A DNA stretch of 56,462 bases from Pallidibacillus pasinlerensis (GTDB taxonomy: Bacteria > Bacillota > Bacilli > Bacillales > Caldibacillaceae). The notes under the pieces are model-generated. The model searched no databases. It had not been told where the DNA came from and saw only the letters and a list, made by a program, of their open reading frames with translations. Position 1 is the stretch's first letter; each line of letters opens with the position of its first letter. Both the position numbers and the translations under genes were made by a program. Of the stretch, positions 36,089-44,880 are shown piece after piece. The stretch lies in NCBI RefSeq assembly GCF_009996845.1, contig NZ_JAACYS010000012.1:1-56462 (forward strand), given 5' to 3'.

Positions 36089-37921
36089 ATGAATAACATA
36101 GAAGACGAAAGATTAATGGAATTGAGAAGTGAAATGTTTGAAAATTCACGAATATTCCACTCGGATGATTTAGATTTTAAGTATATACAAAATATAGTTA
36201 AAGTTATTCGAAATGTACTCCAAATTAATCAAATTCACTTTTTTATATATAAAGATATTTTACGTGAAATAGCACAATATGTGGTCAAATATAAACATCC
36301 AAATTTAACCTTTATTGATCGTAATAAGCAAATTCAAGAACAATACCTTGATAACTTAATAAATTCAAATGGATTTAATAAAAGAATTGCATTAACTACG
36401 TCGAAAGATGAAATATTTGGCTATGTGTTTTTAAACATTGAAGTCGATTCTTTTTCTGGTTCTAATTATTTCTGGAATCAATTTGCTAAAATCATATACT
36501 GTTACTTTAAACAAGTATTTCAAATATTAATTATTTATAATGAAAAACGTCGGTACCGCTTACTTCAAAGTGTCACAAATCAATTACATTCTTCAATTGA
36601 TATGGATGCGGTTTTGCGAAAAGTGCTTGAATCATTGAAAGAAATATATCCGAACTTTAACTTTACCTTACAGTTATCAACGGATGATTTTAAAAATAGT
36701 GAATTACCTATTGAAGCACTCGATTATACATTAGAAAGCTCTCCAGCAATGGAATGTTTTTTAACAGGAAAATATCGGATTCAAGACGATTTAACAACGA
36801 AAGAAAGCTATATGTATTTTCCTTTAAAAGGTAAGCAAGGTATTTATGGCGTCTTACATATACAAGCTAATCAATCAATTATGATTTCTGAGCAAGATAT
36901 TGAATTTATTCATGTTTTAGCACAGACGGCAGGAAGTGCGATGGAAAATGCCCATCTATATCAACAGTCGAAACATCTTGTAAAAGATTTAAAACTAATA
37001 ACAAATGTATCGAAAAAACTAAATTCAATATTGAAGCTTGTTGATCTAGCGAAATATATTGTGAAAGAATTAAAAGAGTCATTTAATGCCCATGAGTCTG
37101 GTATCATTATGTTTAAAGATGATCACGATGAAATATTAGAAGGTAGTACATCGTATTTTTATAAAGATGATTGTGATAGTTTGATAGAGATAATAAAGGA
37201 ATCTTTAAAGACGACAAGAGAAGGGCTGTTTTTAGGAGATGTCAATCAATCAAAATTTTGTCATTTAAATATTCCATTTGCGTCAATCATGGTAGAACCT
37301 ATCAAACAGGATGATGATATTATTGGTGCAGTTGTTGTTTTACATAAGCAACCATATTATTTCTCCTTTGAAACGTATAAACTACTTCGTTCAATCACAC
37401 AACATTCATCTCTAGCGTTTTCAAATGCGATTTTACGTGAAGAATTGGAGCAACTCGTTATTACGGATTATTTAACGAAATTATATACGCGGAACTATTT
37501 AGATGCGCAAATGATAAAGTCAATGGAAACCGATACACAAGGAGTATTCCTGTTAATCGATATTGATAATTTTAAAAAGGTTAACGATACTTACGGACAT
37601 CAAAATGGGGATAAAGTTCTCGTTCAAATTGCCGATGTAATTAAAGAAAGCATAGAAACGGATGGGATTGGAGCGAGATGGGGCGGTGAAGAGTTGGCGA
37701 TTTATTTACCAAACCGGACCCTTGCTGAAGGTAAACAGTTAGCGCAACAACTCGTTCAACTAATACCTATTAAGAGTGAACCCCGAGTGACTGTATCGTG
37801 TGGAGTTTCCTATTGGAATATAATGAATCCACTTACACCATTTACGTTATTTAAAAAAGCGGATGAAGCGTTATATGAGGCAAAAAATTCTGGTAAAAAT
37901 CGTGCAATAGCAAATATATAA
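36089..37921 (+). CDS. dgcP: Diguanylate cyclase with GAF domains
   Basis: A 610-aa GGDEF protein. Residues about 1-440 contain tandem GAF-like sensor regions (for example LHSSIDMDAVLRKVLES to AQTAGSAMENAHLY, and LLRSITQHSSLAFSNA). The C-terminal GGDEF domain has the active site GGEEL at 532-536 and DIDNFKKVNDTYGHQNGD. The RxxD product-inhibition site is missing (ETDG occupies that region). No TM, so cytosolic. It synthesises cyclic di-GMP. Position beside rpsD, ytsP and refZ matches B. subtilis DgcP (YtrP). Confidence 0.85.
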   Translation: MNNIEDERLMELRSEMFENSRIFHSDDLDFKYIQNIVKVIRNVLQINQIHFFIYKDILREIAQYVVKYKHPNLTFIDRNKQIQEQYLDNLINSNGFNKRIALTTSKDEIFGYVFLNIEVDSFSGSNYFWNQFAKIIYCYFKQVFQILIIYNEKRRYRLLQSVTNQLHSSIDMDAVLRKVLESLKEIYPNFNFTLQLSTDDFKNSELPIEALDYTLESSPAMECFLTGKYRIQDDLTTKESYMYFPLKGKQGIYGVLHIQANQSIMISEQDIEFIHVLAQTAGSAMENAHLYQQSKHLVKDLKLITNVSKKLNSILKLVDLAKYIVKELKESFNAHESGIIMFKDDHDEILEGSTSYFYKDDCDSLIEIIKESLKTTREGLFLGDVNQSKFCHLNIPFASIMVEPIKQDDDIIGAVVVLHKQPYYFSFETYKLLRSITQHSSLAFSNAILREELEQLVITDYLTKLYTRNYLDAQMIKSMETDTQGVFLLIDIDNFKKVNDTYGHQNGDKVLVQIADVIKESIETDGIGARWGGEELAIYLPNRTLAEGKQLAQQLVQLIPIKSEPRVTVSCGVSYWNIMNPLTPFTLFKKADEALYEAKNSGKNRAIANI

Positions 37922-37923
37922 AT

Positions 37924-37998
37924 AAGGCTGCCGAAATGAAAATTGTTCTAACCCTAAAACGGAACTAGATCATTTTCAAAATCTAGGCAGCCTTTATT
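37924..37998. terminator. Terminator between dgcP and ytsP
   Basis: AAGGCTGCC (37924-37932) pairs perfectly with GGCAGCCTT (37986-37994), with a long, partly structured loop and TTATTAT behind. It lies between convergent genes. Confidence 0.65.
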
Positions 37999-38020
37999 AT
38001 AAATAATTTAAAAAGTTATA

Positions 38021-38500
38021 TTACAAATGTTCGATTAAAACATTTACAAACTCTTCTAATTTCACTTTATCTACTTCATCAAAGCGATTTTTTTCTGGAC
38101 TATCAATGTCAAGTACACCTAGTACTTCACCATCTTTAATCATAGGGACAACAATTTCCGATTGACTTGCGGGATCGCAAGCAATGTGGCCAGGGAATTG
38201 ATGCACATCAGGAACGACGATTGTTTTTCTTTCCGCTGCAGCAGTCCCGCAAACACCTTTACCAAAATCAATTCTTACGCAGGCTGGTAAACCTTGGAAA
38301 GGCCCTAATACAAGTGTATTATCACGATTTAAGTAAAAACCAACCCAATTAATACGATCTAGAAATTGGTTTAATAAGGCAGAAGCGTTACTTAAATTAG
38401 CAATTTGGTCCGTTTCATCTTCTATTAAAGCTTTTAATTGTTTAATAACTAAATTGTATCCGTCTTCTTTTGCACCAGTATATTCTTGTGTAACAAACAT
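38021..38500 (-). CDS. ytsP: Free methionine-(R)-sulfoxide reductase (GAF domain)
   Basis: A 159-aa single GAF-domain enzyme that reduces free Met-R-sulfoxide. Cys74, Cys84 and Cys108 have the same spacing (10 and 24 residues) as the catalytic cysteines of E. coli fRMsr (MsrC), and the GFYL, GPFQG and DIDSP motifs are present. ATG 38500 is 7 nt after GGAGGG; an ATG 18 nt upstream lies before the SD and is unlikely to be used. Confidence 0.9.
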   Translation of the reverse strand: MFVTQEYTGAKEDGYNLVIKQLKALIEDETDQIANLSNASALLNQFLDRINWVGFYLNRDNTLVLGPFQGLPACVRIDFGKGVCGTAAAERKTIVVPDVHQFPGHIACDPASQSEIVVPMIKDGEVLGVLDIDSPEKNRFDEVDKVKLEEFVNVLIEHL

Positions 38501-38666
38501 GAATTTCCCTCCAATCATTTTATTGTAACGTTATAAAGTAGTAAACAATTACAATATATGCTATTTTATCAACCTTATAAATGAATGTCGAATGATTTAA
38601 TAAGTTTGCATTGAGTAGAGCCATACACAATGAATACACGGAAAATTTATAGTTAAATAATATCGA

Positions 38667-38696
38667 GAAGGATTTGACAAGTTTCATCTAGAATAA
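38667..38696 (+). promoter_or_regulatory. SigH-like promoter of refZ
   Basis: GAAGGATTT (38667-38675) fits the SigH -35 RNAGGAWWW. After 12 bp, CTAGAATAA (38688-38696) fits the -10 RNNGAATWW except for the first base. refZ is an early-sporulation gene in B. subtilis, which supports the call. Confidence 0.6.
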
Positions 38697-38760
38697 GTAA
38701 TAAAATGGGGAATTTTGCGGTATCGGATGCTTTGAAAAGTGTTGGCGGGAGGGAATCGCT

Positions 38761-39402
38761 TTGAACAATCAGTCAGCGACAAAGGAGAAAATTTTTCAAG
38801 CAGCATTATCTCTTTTTAATTCAAAGGGCTTTTCGGGTACATCGATGAGAGAAATTGCCAAGGCAGCTGGCGTTAATGTATCAACAATTTTTTATTATTT
38901 TGATGATAAAAAGGGACTATTAAAAGAGTGCTTTGTTACGTTCTTTGAAGAATATTTAAATATACTAGAAAAAGGGATTAACCAACTTGAAAATGCTGAT
39001 CCTTCCATCATCTTAAAAGATGTCATTCATCAGTTATTAGATTATCAATACCGAAATTATCAACTTTCACGTTTTGTTTGCCGGGAAGTATCCATTGATT
39101 CACAAATCGTGCGGGAAACGATGACTACCTATTTCCGGAAAGAAAGATTTTTCCTACAAACATTAATTGAAACAGGGACAGAAGCAGGTGTCTTTCGAAA
39201 AGTTCCATCTGGAATTGTTGTTATTCAACTTAAAGGTATGCTGAATCAACCTTTTTTAAACTCTATTTACTCTGCCGAAGTTTGGAATATTTATTTTCAA
39301 GAGCGATACTATATTGATCAATATAAAAAACAACTCGAAAATTGGGTTGATTTATATTTATGTAATACAAAGGCTATTCCGCTCGAAGAAGTTATTAGTT
39401 AA
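38761..39402 (+). CDS. refZ: TetR-family regulator RefZ
   Basis: A 213-aa TetR-type DNA-binding protein with N-terminal HTH TSMREIAKAAGVNVSTIFYYFDDK and an all-helical C-terminal domain. It resembles B. subtilis RefZ (YttP), which binds sites near the origin and helps capture the chromosome in the forespore and inhibit FtsZ. Neighbours ytsP and dgcP are the same as in B. subtilis. TTG start, 8 nt after GGGAGGG. A SigH-like promoter lies upstream. Confidence 0.85.
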   Translation: MNNQSATKEKIFQAALSLFNSKGFSGTSMREIAKAAGVNVSTIFYYFDDKKGLLKECFVTFFEEYLNILEKGINQLENADPSIILKDVIHQLLDYQYRNYQLSRFVCREVSIDSQIVRETMTTYFRKERFFLQTLIETGTEAGVFRKVPSGIVVIQLKGMLNQPFLNSIYSAEVWNIYFQERYYIDQYKKQLENWVDLYLCNTKAIPLEEVIS

Positions 39403-39604
39403 AAAATCTCTTTCGAAGGGGTAAGTTCGTAGAAATAAATGTGAAAAACTGCGAATTTTGTCGAAAGAATAAATTTTTATATAAAATTGTAGAAAAAATG
39501 TAGTTTTTTCATCAAAAAATATCAAACTCATGTTATCATATAAGCATTAATAAGAATATAAAACATATTTATATAGATCGTTTGTGTTTGACAGGGGGCA
39601 TACC

Positions 39605-41323
39605 ATGATTTTCATAATTGGACTTATTTTACTTCTTATTGCATTATACATCATCGGTTTTTTCGTGAAAAAGAAATATTATACGCAAATTGATAAATTA
39701 GAGGCTAGAAAAATTGAAACGATGAATCGTCCAGTCATGGATGAGGTAAGTAAAATTAAACAGCTACAAATGGAAGGTGAAGCAGAAGAATATTTTGAAC
39801 GGTGGCGAAGTACTTGGGATGAAGTTGTAGCTGTCGAATTACCGAATGTAGAAGAGTTATTATACGATGCAGAGGAATATGTTGATAAATATCGGTTTAA
39901 AAAGGCGAAAATGCTTTTTGAAACGATTGAAACAACCTTAAATGAAGCGGATTGTAAAATTGATGAAATGCTTTTAGAGCTCGGCAAAATTGTTGAAAGT
40001 GAACAAAAAAATAGAGAAGAGATTGCCGAAGTGCGAGAGCTTCATAAAAATCTTAAAAAAGAAATCCTTGCCCGCCGTCATGCCTTTGGCAAAGCTAGTG
40101 AATTATTAGAAAAGTCAATTGATAAAGTGAAAGAAGATATTGAGGAATTCGAAGCTGAAACATTAGCTGGAAATTATATAACGGCAAGGGAAATCGTCGT
40201 TAAAATGAAAGAAGAACTCGGTATACTTCAAGAAAAAATGGAAAACATCCCGATTTTATTAAATGAATGTCTACATGTTATTCCATCTCAATTTAAAGAA
40301 TTGAGAAACGGCGTACAAGATATGCGAAAAGAAGATTATCAATTAGATCATCTTGACATTGAATCGGTGATTGAAAATCTTGAAGAGCGATTACAGACTT
40401 ATGTGGAACTCATAGAAAAAACAGAAATAGAAGAAGTACATGAAGGAATTGAAGAAATAAAAGAACAACTCGATACTTATTATGATTTATTAGAAAATGA
40501 AGTAACTGCAAAACAATTTGTATTAACAAATCGACACGAACTAAAAGAATCGTTAGAAAAAGTTGAGAGTTTTAATACTGAACTTGTAAAAGAAGTGGAA
40601 GAAGTTAAACTAAGTTACCATTTAAGTGAAGAAGATGAAACAATAATTAATGAGATGAGGGAAAAAATTGAAACAATAAGAAAAACTGCCGTCTTCCTCA
40701 TCGATCAAGATAAGATAAAAGAGTCGGCATTCTCTGTTGTTAAAGAAAAAATGGAAACAATTTTAGCCGATCTTTCCGAAATTGAAAAAAATCAACAAGA
40801 TATGAAGGAAATGTTACATACACTTCGGAAAGATGAACATGAAGCTAGGGAAAAAATCGTTATTTTAAAACGAAAAATTCAAAATGCTTCTCGTCTTGTT
40901 AAACGAAGTAATGTTCCGGGAATTCCACAAGAAATTGCTTCTTATTTTGATGAAGCGCGTTCTGCGATAAAAGATTGTTTTACATATTTAGATGAAACAC
41001 CGTTAAATATGCAGATGATCCGACAATCTTTAAGTTCTGCAGAAGAAAAGGTTAATAACCTTTATGATCAAGTTGTAGAAATGATTGAAAATGTATATTT
41101 CATCGAGAAAATTATTCAATATGGAAATCGCTACCGTAGTCGTAATGATAATGTACAATTACGATTGACGATTGCAGAAGATGCGTTCCGCTCCTTTGAT
41201 TATGATAAAGCATTAGAAGAAGCGGCAGCAGCGGTAGAAGAAGCAGAGCCGGGTGCGATTAAACGTATTGAAGAGCTTATTAATGAAGAGTTGAAAGATA
41301 AAGATATAGAAGATTTAGGATAA
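39605..41323 (+). CDS. ezrA: Septation ring formation regulator EzrA
   Basis: A 572-aa division protein with one N-terminal TM (FIIGLILLLIALYIIGFFV) and a long Glu/Lys-rich coiled-coil, spectrin-like cytoplasmic region; the conserved QNR-type patch appears as GNRYRSRNDNVQLRL near the C-terminus. It regulates FtsZ ring placement. ATG 39605 is 7 nt after AGGGGG; an in-frame GTG 21 bp upstream lies before the SD. Monocistronic with its own terminator. Confidence 0.95.
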   Translation: MIFIIGLILLLIALYIIGFFVKKKYYTQIDKLEARKIETMNRPVMDEVSKIKQLQMEGEAEEYFERWRSTWDEVVAVELPNVEELLYDAEEYVDKYRFKKAKMLFETIETTLNEADCKIDEMLLELGKIVESEQKNREEIAEVRELHKNLKKEILARRHAFGKASELLEKSIDKVKEDIEEFEAETLAGNYITAREIVVKMKEELGILQEKMENIPILLNECLHVIPSQFKELRNGVQDMRKEDYQLDHLDIESVIENLEERLQTYVELIEKTEIEEVHEGIEEIKEQLDTYYDLLENEVTAKQFVLTNRHELKESLEKVESFNTELVKEVEEVKLSYHLSEEDETIINEMREKIETIRKTAVFLIDQDKIKESAFSVVKEKMETILADLSEIEKNQQDMKEMLHTLRKDEHEAREKIVILKRKIQNASRLVKRSNVPGIPQEIASYFDEARSAIKDCFTYLDETPLNMQMIRQSLSSAEEKVNNLYDQVVEMIENVYFIEKIIQYGNRYRSRNDNVQLRLTIAEDAFRSFDYDKALEEAAAAVEEAEPGAIKRIEELINEELKDKDIEDLG

Positions 41324-41343
41324 GTTTGTAATCTTGTTCAAAT

Positions 41344-41385
41344 AGGTCATTCACAAAATAAGTGTGAATGACCTTTTATATTTTT
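41344..41385 (+). terminator. ezrA terminator
   Basis: AGGTCATTCACA (41344-41355) and TGTGAATGACCT (41363-41374) form a perfect 12-bp stem, followed by a T-rich tail. Confidence 0.9.
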
Positions 41386-41595
41386 AATAGTATTGTTGTG
41401 AAAAGCTTTATTTGCTATGTAATGTTATATTTTGTATAATATTTTTTTGAAATCTTCATTAAAAGCGTAATAAAAAAGTAATTTTAGTTTAGGTAAAGGA
41501 TTATTCTCTTTAATTTCCATTTTCAATATTATTTTTTTGCGTTACCATTTATATAAATTGATACGAAAGTTAATCCAAAGGGAGTCAGGTAGAAA

Positions 41596-42738
41596 ATGAT
41601 TTATTTTGATAATAGTGCGACAACAAAACCATATCCCGAGGTTTTAGATACATTTGTCAAGGTGGCAGGGCAATTTTTTGGTAATCCATCTTCCATTCAT
41701 CATCTTGGATTACAAGCGGAAAAACTGCTTAGTCAAGCCCGTGAACAAGTTGCGTCCCTTTTAAAAGTTGATCCTGAAGAAATCATTTTTACATCAGGTG
41801 GAACGGAAGGGAATAATTTTGTTTTAAAAGGTGTCGCTCAATCTTATAAAAATCGGGGAAAACATATTATTACGACAAGTATTGAACATCCATCGGTTCA
41901 AAATGTATGTGAACAATTAAAAGCAGAAGGATATACGATTACGTATTTACCAGTCGATAAAAATGGACAAATTCGTCTTTCTGATTTACAAAATGCGTTG
42001 ACGAACGAAACGATTCTTGTTTCAATTATGCATGTGAATAATGAGGTAGGCGCAATTCAACCGATTAAAGAAATCGGACAGCTACTTGCAAAATTCCCGA
42101 AAGTATTTTTCCACGTAGATTATGTTCAAGGTGCAGCAAAAGTTCCCCTTGATTTTCATAGTTGTTTTATTGATTTTGCAACAATTTCTAGTCATAAATT
42201 TCATGGTTTGAAGGGAACTGGTGCAATCTATAAACGTAAAGGCATAAAAATAAATCCACTTTTAGCAGGTGGTGGCCAAGAAGCTGACTTTCGATCTGGT
42301 ACGGAAAATATCGCAGGAATTGTAGCAATGGCAAAGGCTTTGCGTTTGGCTATGGCTGAATCAGAAAGTAAACAGAATGAATTGTTTGCGATACGCGATT
42401 ATTTAATTTCAGAGCTAGATAAGATAGAAGATGTATCGATAAATACACCGAAAATTGCTGCACCCCATATTGTGAATTTTTCAGTTGAGGGATATAAAGC
42501 TGAAGTATTAGTACATGAAATCGAAAAGAATCAGTTATATTTATCAACGACAAGTGCTTGTTCATCTAAAATAGATGAACCAAGCCAAACAATTTTAGCG
42601 ATGGGCTTAGGTGAAAGCCGAGCTTCATCATCACTCAGAATCAGTCTTTCATATTCAAATACGATGGAAGAGGCTAAAAAAGCGGTACAAATCATCCAAC
42701 AAGCGATTGAAAATTTAAAACCGGTAATGAGGAGATAA
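41596..42738 (+). CDS. nifZ: Cysteine desulfurase (ThiI partner)
   Basis: PLP-dependent class V aminotransferase of 380 aa. The PLP Lys is in ISSHKFHGLKG near residue 201 and the persulfide Cys in STTSACSSK near 321. The gene is 2 bp upstream of thiI, as B. subtilis nifZ, so it supplies persulfide sulfur for 4-thiouridine in tRNA. AAAGGGAG upstream of ATG. Confidence 0.92.
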   Translation: MIYFDNSATTKPYPEVLDTFVKVAGQFFGNPSSIHHLGLQAEKLLSQAREQVASLLKVDPEEIIFTSGGTEGNNFVLKGVAQSYKNRGKHIITTSIEHPSVQNVCEQLKAEGYTITYLPVDKNGQIRLSDLQNALTNETILVSIMHVNNEVGAIQPIKEIGQLLAKFPKVFFHVDYVQGAAKVPLDFHSCFIDFATISSHKFHGLKGTGAIYKRKGIKINPLLAGGGQEADFRSGTENIAGIVAMAKALRLAMAESESKQNELFAIRDYLISELDKIEDVSINTPKIAAPHIVNFSVEGYKAEVLVHEIEKNQLYLSTTSACSSKIDEPSQTILAMGLGESRASSSLRISLSYSNTMEEAKKAVQIIQQAIENLKPVMRR

Positions 42739-42740
42739 AC

Positions 42741-43952
42741 ATGATATATGATGAAATTTTAGTTCGTTATGGTGAAATTTCCACTAAGGGGAAAAACCGA
42801 AAATTATTTATAGAAAGATTACGTGCGAATGTGCAATATGTACTAAAAGGTTTTCCGAATTTGAAAATTATAGCACAGCGGGATCGGATGTATATAAAAT
42901 TAAACGGGGAAAATTTTGATGAAATCGCAGTACGTTTGAAAAAAGTTTTCGGCATTCAATCTTTTAGCCCCGTGATGCGTATAGGGAAGGATTTGGAAGA
43001 GGTTAAAGAAAAAAGTGTCCAATTAATGGAAAGTTTAAATGCATCTGGTAAAACTTTTAAAGTACAAGCAAAACGTGTTGATAAAGAATACCCGCATCGT
43101 ACGAATGAATTAAACCAAATTTTAGGTGGACACTTATTAACATCTATTGAAAATTTAAAAGTTGATGTGCATAATCCGGATTTAGAACTAAAGGTTGAAA
43201 TACGGAAGGATGCAGCGTATTTAACATGTGAAGTTATTAAAGGTGCTGGCGGACTACCAGTCGGATCCGGTGGAAAAGCGATGTTAATGCTTTCTGGTGG
43301 TATTGATAGTCCAGTAGCAGGATTTTTAGCAATGCGCCGAGGCTTACAAATTGAAGGTGTCCATTTTTTTAGTCCACCGTTTACGAGTGAACGCTCGAAA
43401 CAAAAGGTGCTGGATTTAAGTGAGAAAATGGCACAAGTAAGCGGAAAGTTCATTTTACACATTGTTCATTTCACCGAGTTACAACAAGAAATTATTCAAA
43501 ACGTCCCTGAAAATTATACGATGACGGTTATGCGTAGAATGATGATGCGCATTACCGATGAAATCCGTGAACGTCGCAAAGGATTGGCGATTGTTAATGG
43601 GGAAAATATTGGTCAAGTAGCAAGTCAAACGTTAGAAAGTATGTATGCAATAAATGAGGTGACAAACACACCTATTTTGCGTCCTTTGCTTACGTATGAT
43701 AAAAATGATATTATAGAATTGGCTCGTGATTTTGATACGTTAGAAACTTCTAACCGTCCGTATGAAGATTGTTGTACAATTTTCGTTCCAGCACAACCAA
43801 AAACAAATCCACGTCGTGATAAAGTAAATTTATATGAAACGTACTTTGATTGGGAACCGTATATTGAAAAAGCGGTTGAAAGTATTGAAACGATTGAAAT
43901 TACTGGCTCAAACAATAAAAAAGAAGTGAATGAATTTACCGATTTATTTTAA
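42741..43952 (+). CDS. thiI: tRNA 4-thiouridine synthetase ThiI
   Basis: A 403-aa enzyme with ferredoxin-like and THUMP domains in the N-terminal half and a PP-loop ATPase domain (SGGIDSPVAGFLAMRRG near 184-200). It lacks the C-terminal rhodanese domain of E. coli ThiI, so sulfur must come directly from the adjacent desulfurase. Forms a two-gene operon with nifZ. Confidence 0.96.
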   Translation: MIYDEILVRYGEISTKGKNRKLFIERLRANVQYVLKGFPNLKIIAQRDRMYIKLNGENFDEIAVRLKKVFGIQSFSPVMRIGKDLEEVKEKSVQLMESLNASGKTFKVQAKRVDKEYPHRTNELNQILGGHLLTSIENLKVDVHNPDLELKVEIRKDAAYLTCEVIKGAGGLPVGSGGKAMLMLSGGIDSPVAGFLAMRRGLQIEGVHFFSPPFTSERSKQKVLDLSEKMAQVSGKFILHIVHFTELQQEIIQNVPENYTMTVMRRMMMRITDEIRERRKGLAIVNGENIGQVASQTLESMYAINEVTNTPILRPLLTYDKNDIIELARDFDTLETSNRPYEDCCTIFVPAQPKTNPRRDKVNLYETYFDWEPYIEKAVESIETIEITGSNNKKEVNEFTDLF

Positions 43953-43970
43953 ATAAAAAGATACGATTCA

Positions 43971-44006
43971 AGGGCTATACCTTACGAAAAGGTATAGCCC
44001 TTTTTC
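43971..44006 (+). terminator. nifZ-thiI terminator
   Basis: AGGGCTATACC (43971-43981) pairs perfectly with GGTATAGCCCT (43991-44001), followed by TTTT. Confidence 0.9.
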
Positions 44007-44028
44007 AAATATTTACCAGATATTCATA

Positions 44029-44058
44029 TGTATTTAACATTTAAATTTGCACAATCTA
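44029..44058 (+). promoter_or_regulatory. SigG-like promoter of sspA
   Basis: TGTATT (44029-44034), a 17-bp spacer, and CAATCTA (44052-44058) resemble the forespore SigG consensus TGAATA-N17/18-CATACTA. SASP genes are SigG-dependent. Confidence 0.5.
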
Positions 44059-44082
44059 ATACCACAAGGAGGTGAAGACCAC

Positions 44083-44280
44083 ATGGCAAACAACAACAAT
44101 AGTAACCAACTTCTTGTACCAGGTGCAGAGCAAGCACTAGAACAAATGAAATATGAAATCGCACAAGAATTCGGTGTAAACTTAGGTGCTGATACAACTT
44201 CACGTGCAAACGGATCTGTTGGAGGAGAAATTACGAAGCGTTTAGTACAAATGGCACAACAACAACTCGGTGGTCACTAA
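44083..44280 (+). CDS. sspA: Alpha/beta-type small acid-soluble spore protein
   Basis: A 65-aa DNA-binding spore protein. The germination-protease site is in [21 protein letters not shown], and [18 protein letters not shown] is the conserved C-terminal DNA-binding segment. ATG 44083 is preceded by a strong AAGGAGGTG; a frame open further upstream to 44047 is not needed. It coats and protects DNA in the forespore. Own terminator follows. Confidence 0.97.
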   Translation: MANNNNSNQLLVPGAEQALEQMKYEIAQEFGVNLGADTTSRANGSVGGEITKRLVQMAQQQLGGH

Positions 44281-44308
44281 GCAAGGTCAATAAAATAGAT
44301 TTGGATTT

Positions 44309-44340
44309 AAGGGCGAAGGGATAACCTTCGTCCTTTTTAT
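44309..44340 (+). terminator. sspA terminator
   Basis: AAGGGCGAAGG (44309-44319) pairs with CCTTCGTCCTT (44325-44335) with one G-T pair, followed by T. Confidence 0.85.
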
Positions 44341-44465
44341 TTGCTCTATCTTCATTTTTGTGAGTGATGGAAGAAAAGGAAGGTGTGTGCGGTAAGTGTC
44401 CACATAGGTCCAGGTTTGTACAATATACACGATACGCATTCCGAATTTTTCAATGTCTCATTTTT

Positions 44466-44690
44466 GTTTTTGGCAATTAAAAAATGTATTAAATGGCAAA
44501 TAAGTATATACAATTATCTGTATAAAATTTCATACCTCTTGTCGCTTGACATGGAGCCTCTGCGGGCATGCTTTCTGGCAAAGGGGGCAAGCCACAGGAC
44601 TTTGCAAGGCATATCAGCCTATCATGCCCGCCACTCCATGTAAAGCGGTAAATATGCAATAATTCATGCATATGCTTAATTGCCAAACAC
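44466..44690. repeat. MITE-like structured element, 225 bp
   Basis: Terminal inverted repeats of 15 bp (44466-44480 and 44676-44690) match at 14 positions around the core TTGGCAATTAA. The interior, 44543-44647, is much more GC-rich than its surroundings and folds into a long hairpin: 44543-44556 with 44634-44647, then GCGGGCATG (44562-44570) with CATGCCCGC (44623-44631), plus an inner GCAAAG/CTTTGC. No transposase is encoded. A further CTTAATTGCCA copy at 44698-44708 lies just outside the right end. Short frames across it on either strand look fortuitous. Confidence 0.55.
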
Positions 44691-44814
44691 TACAATTCTT
44701 AATTGCCATCAACACATTTTTAACCTACATTGCCTATTATTTCAAATTGATGAACGATTATTCATTAAAATTGTATAATTATTCAAGTTTAATTGTATAA
44801 ACATTTTCTAATTT

Positions 44815-44844
44815 TTGTACTTGTTTCATTCTCTCGTGTATAAT
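44815..44844 (+). promoter_or_regulatory. Sigma-A promoter of the amidohydrolase gene
   Basis: TTGTAC (44815-44820), an 18-bp spacer and TATAAT (44839-44844), 36 bp before the start codon. Confidence 0.65.
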
Positions 44845-44880
44845 AAATTCACTGAAGTTAACATAGAAAAGGTGAATTTT

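Noticed and set aside
44383-44686. Small proteins encoded on both strands across the GC-rich hairpin
   Set aside because: No ribosome-binding sites, composition is dictated by the inverted repeat, and neither frame resembles a known protein.
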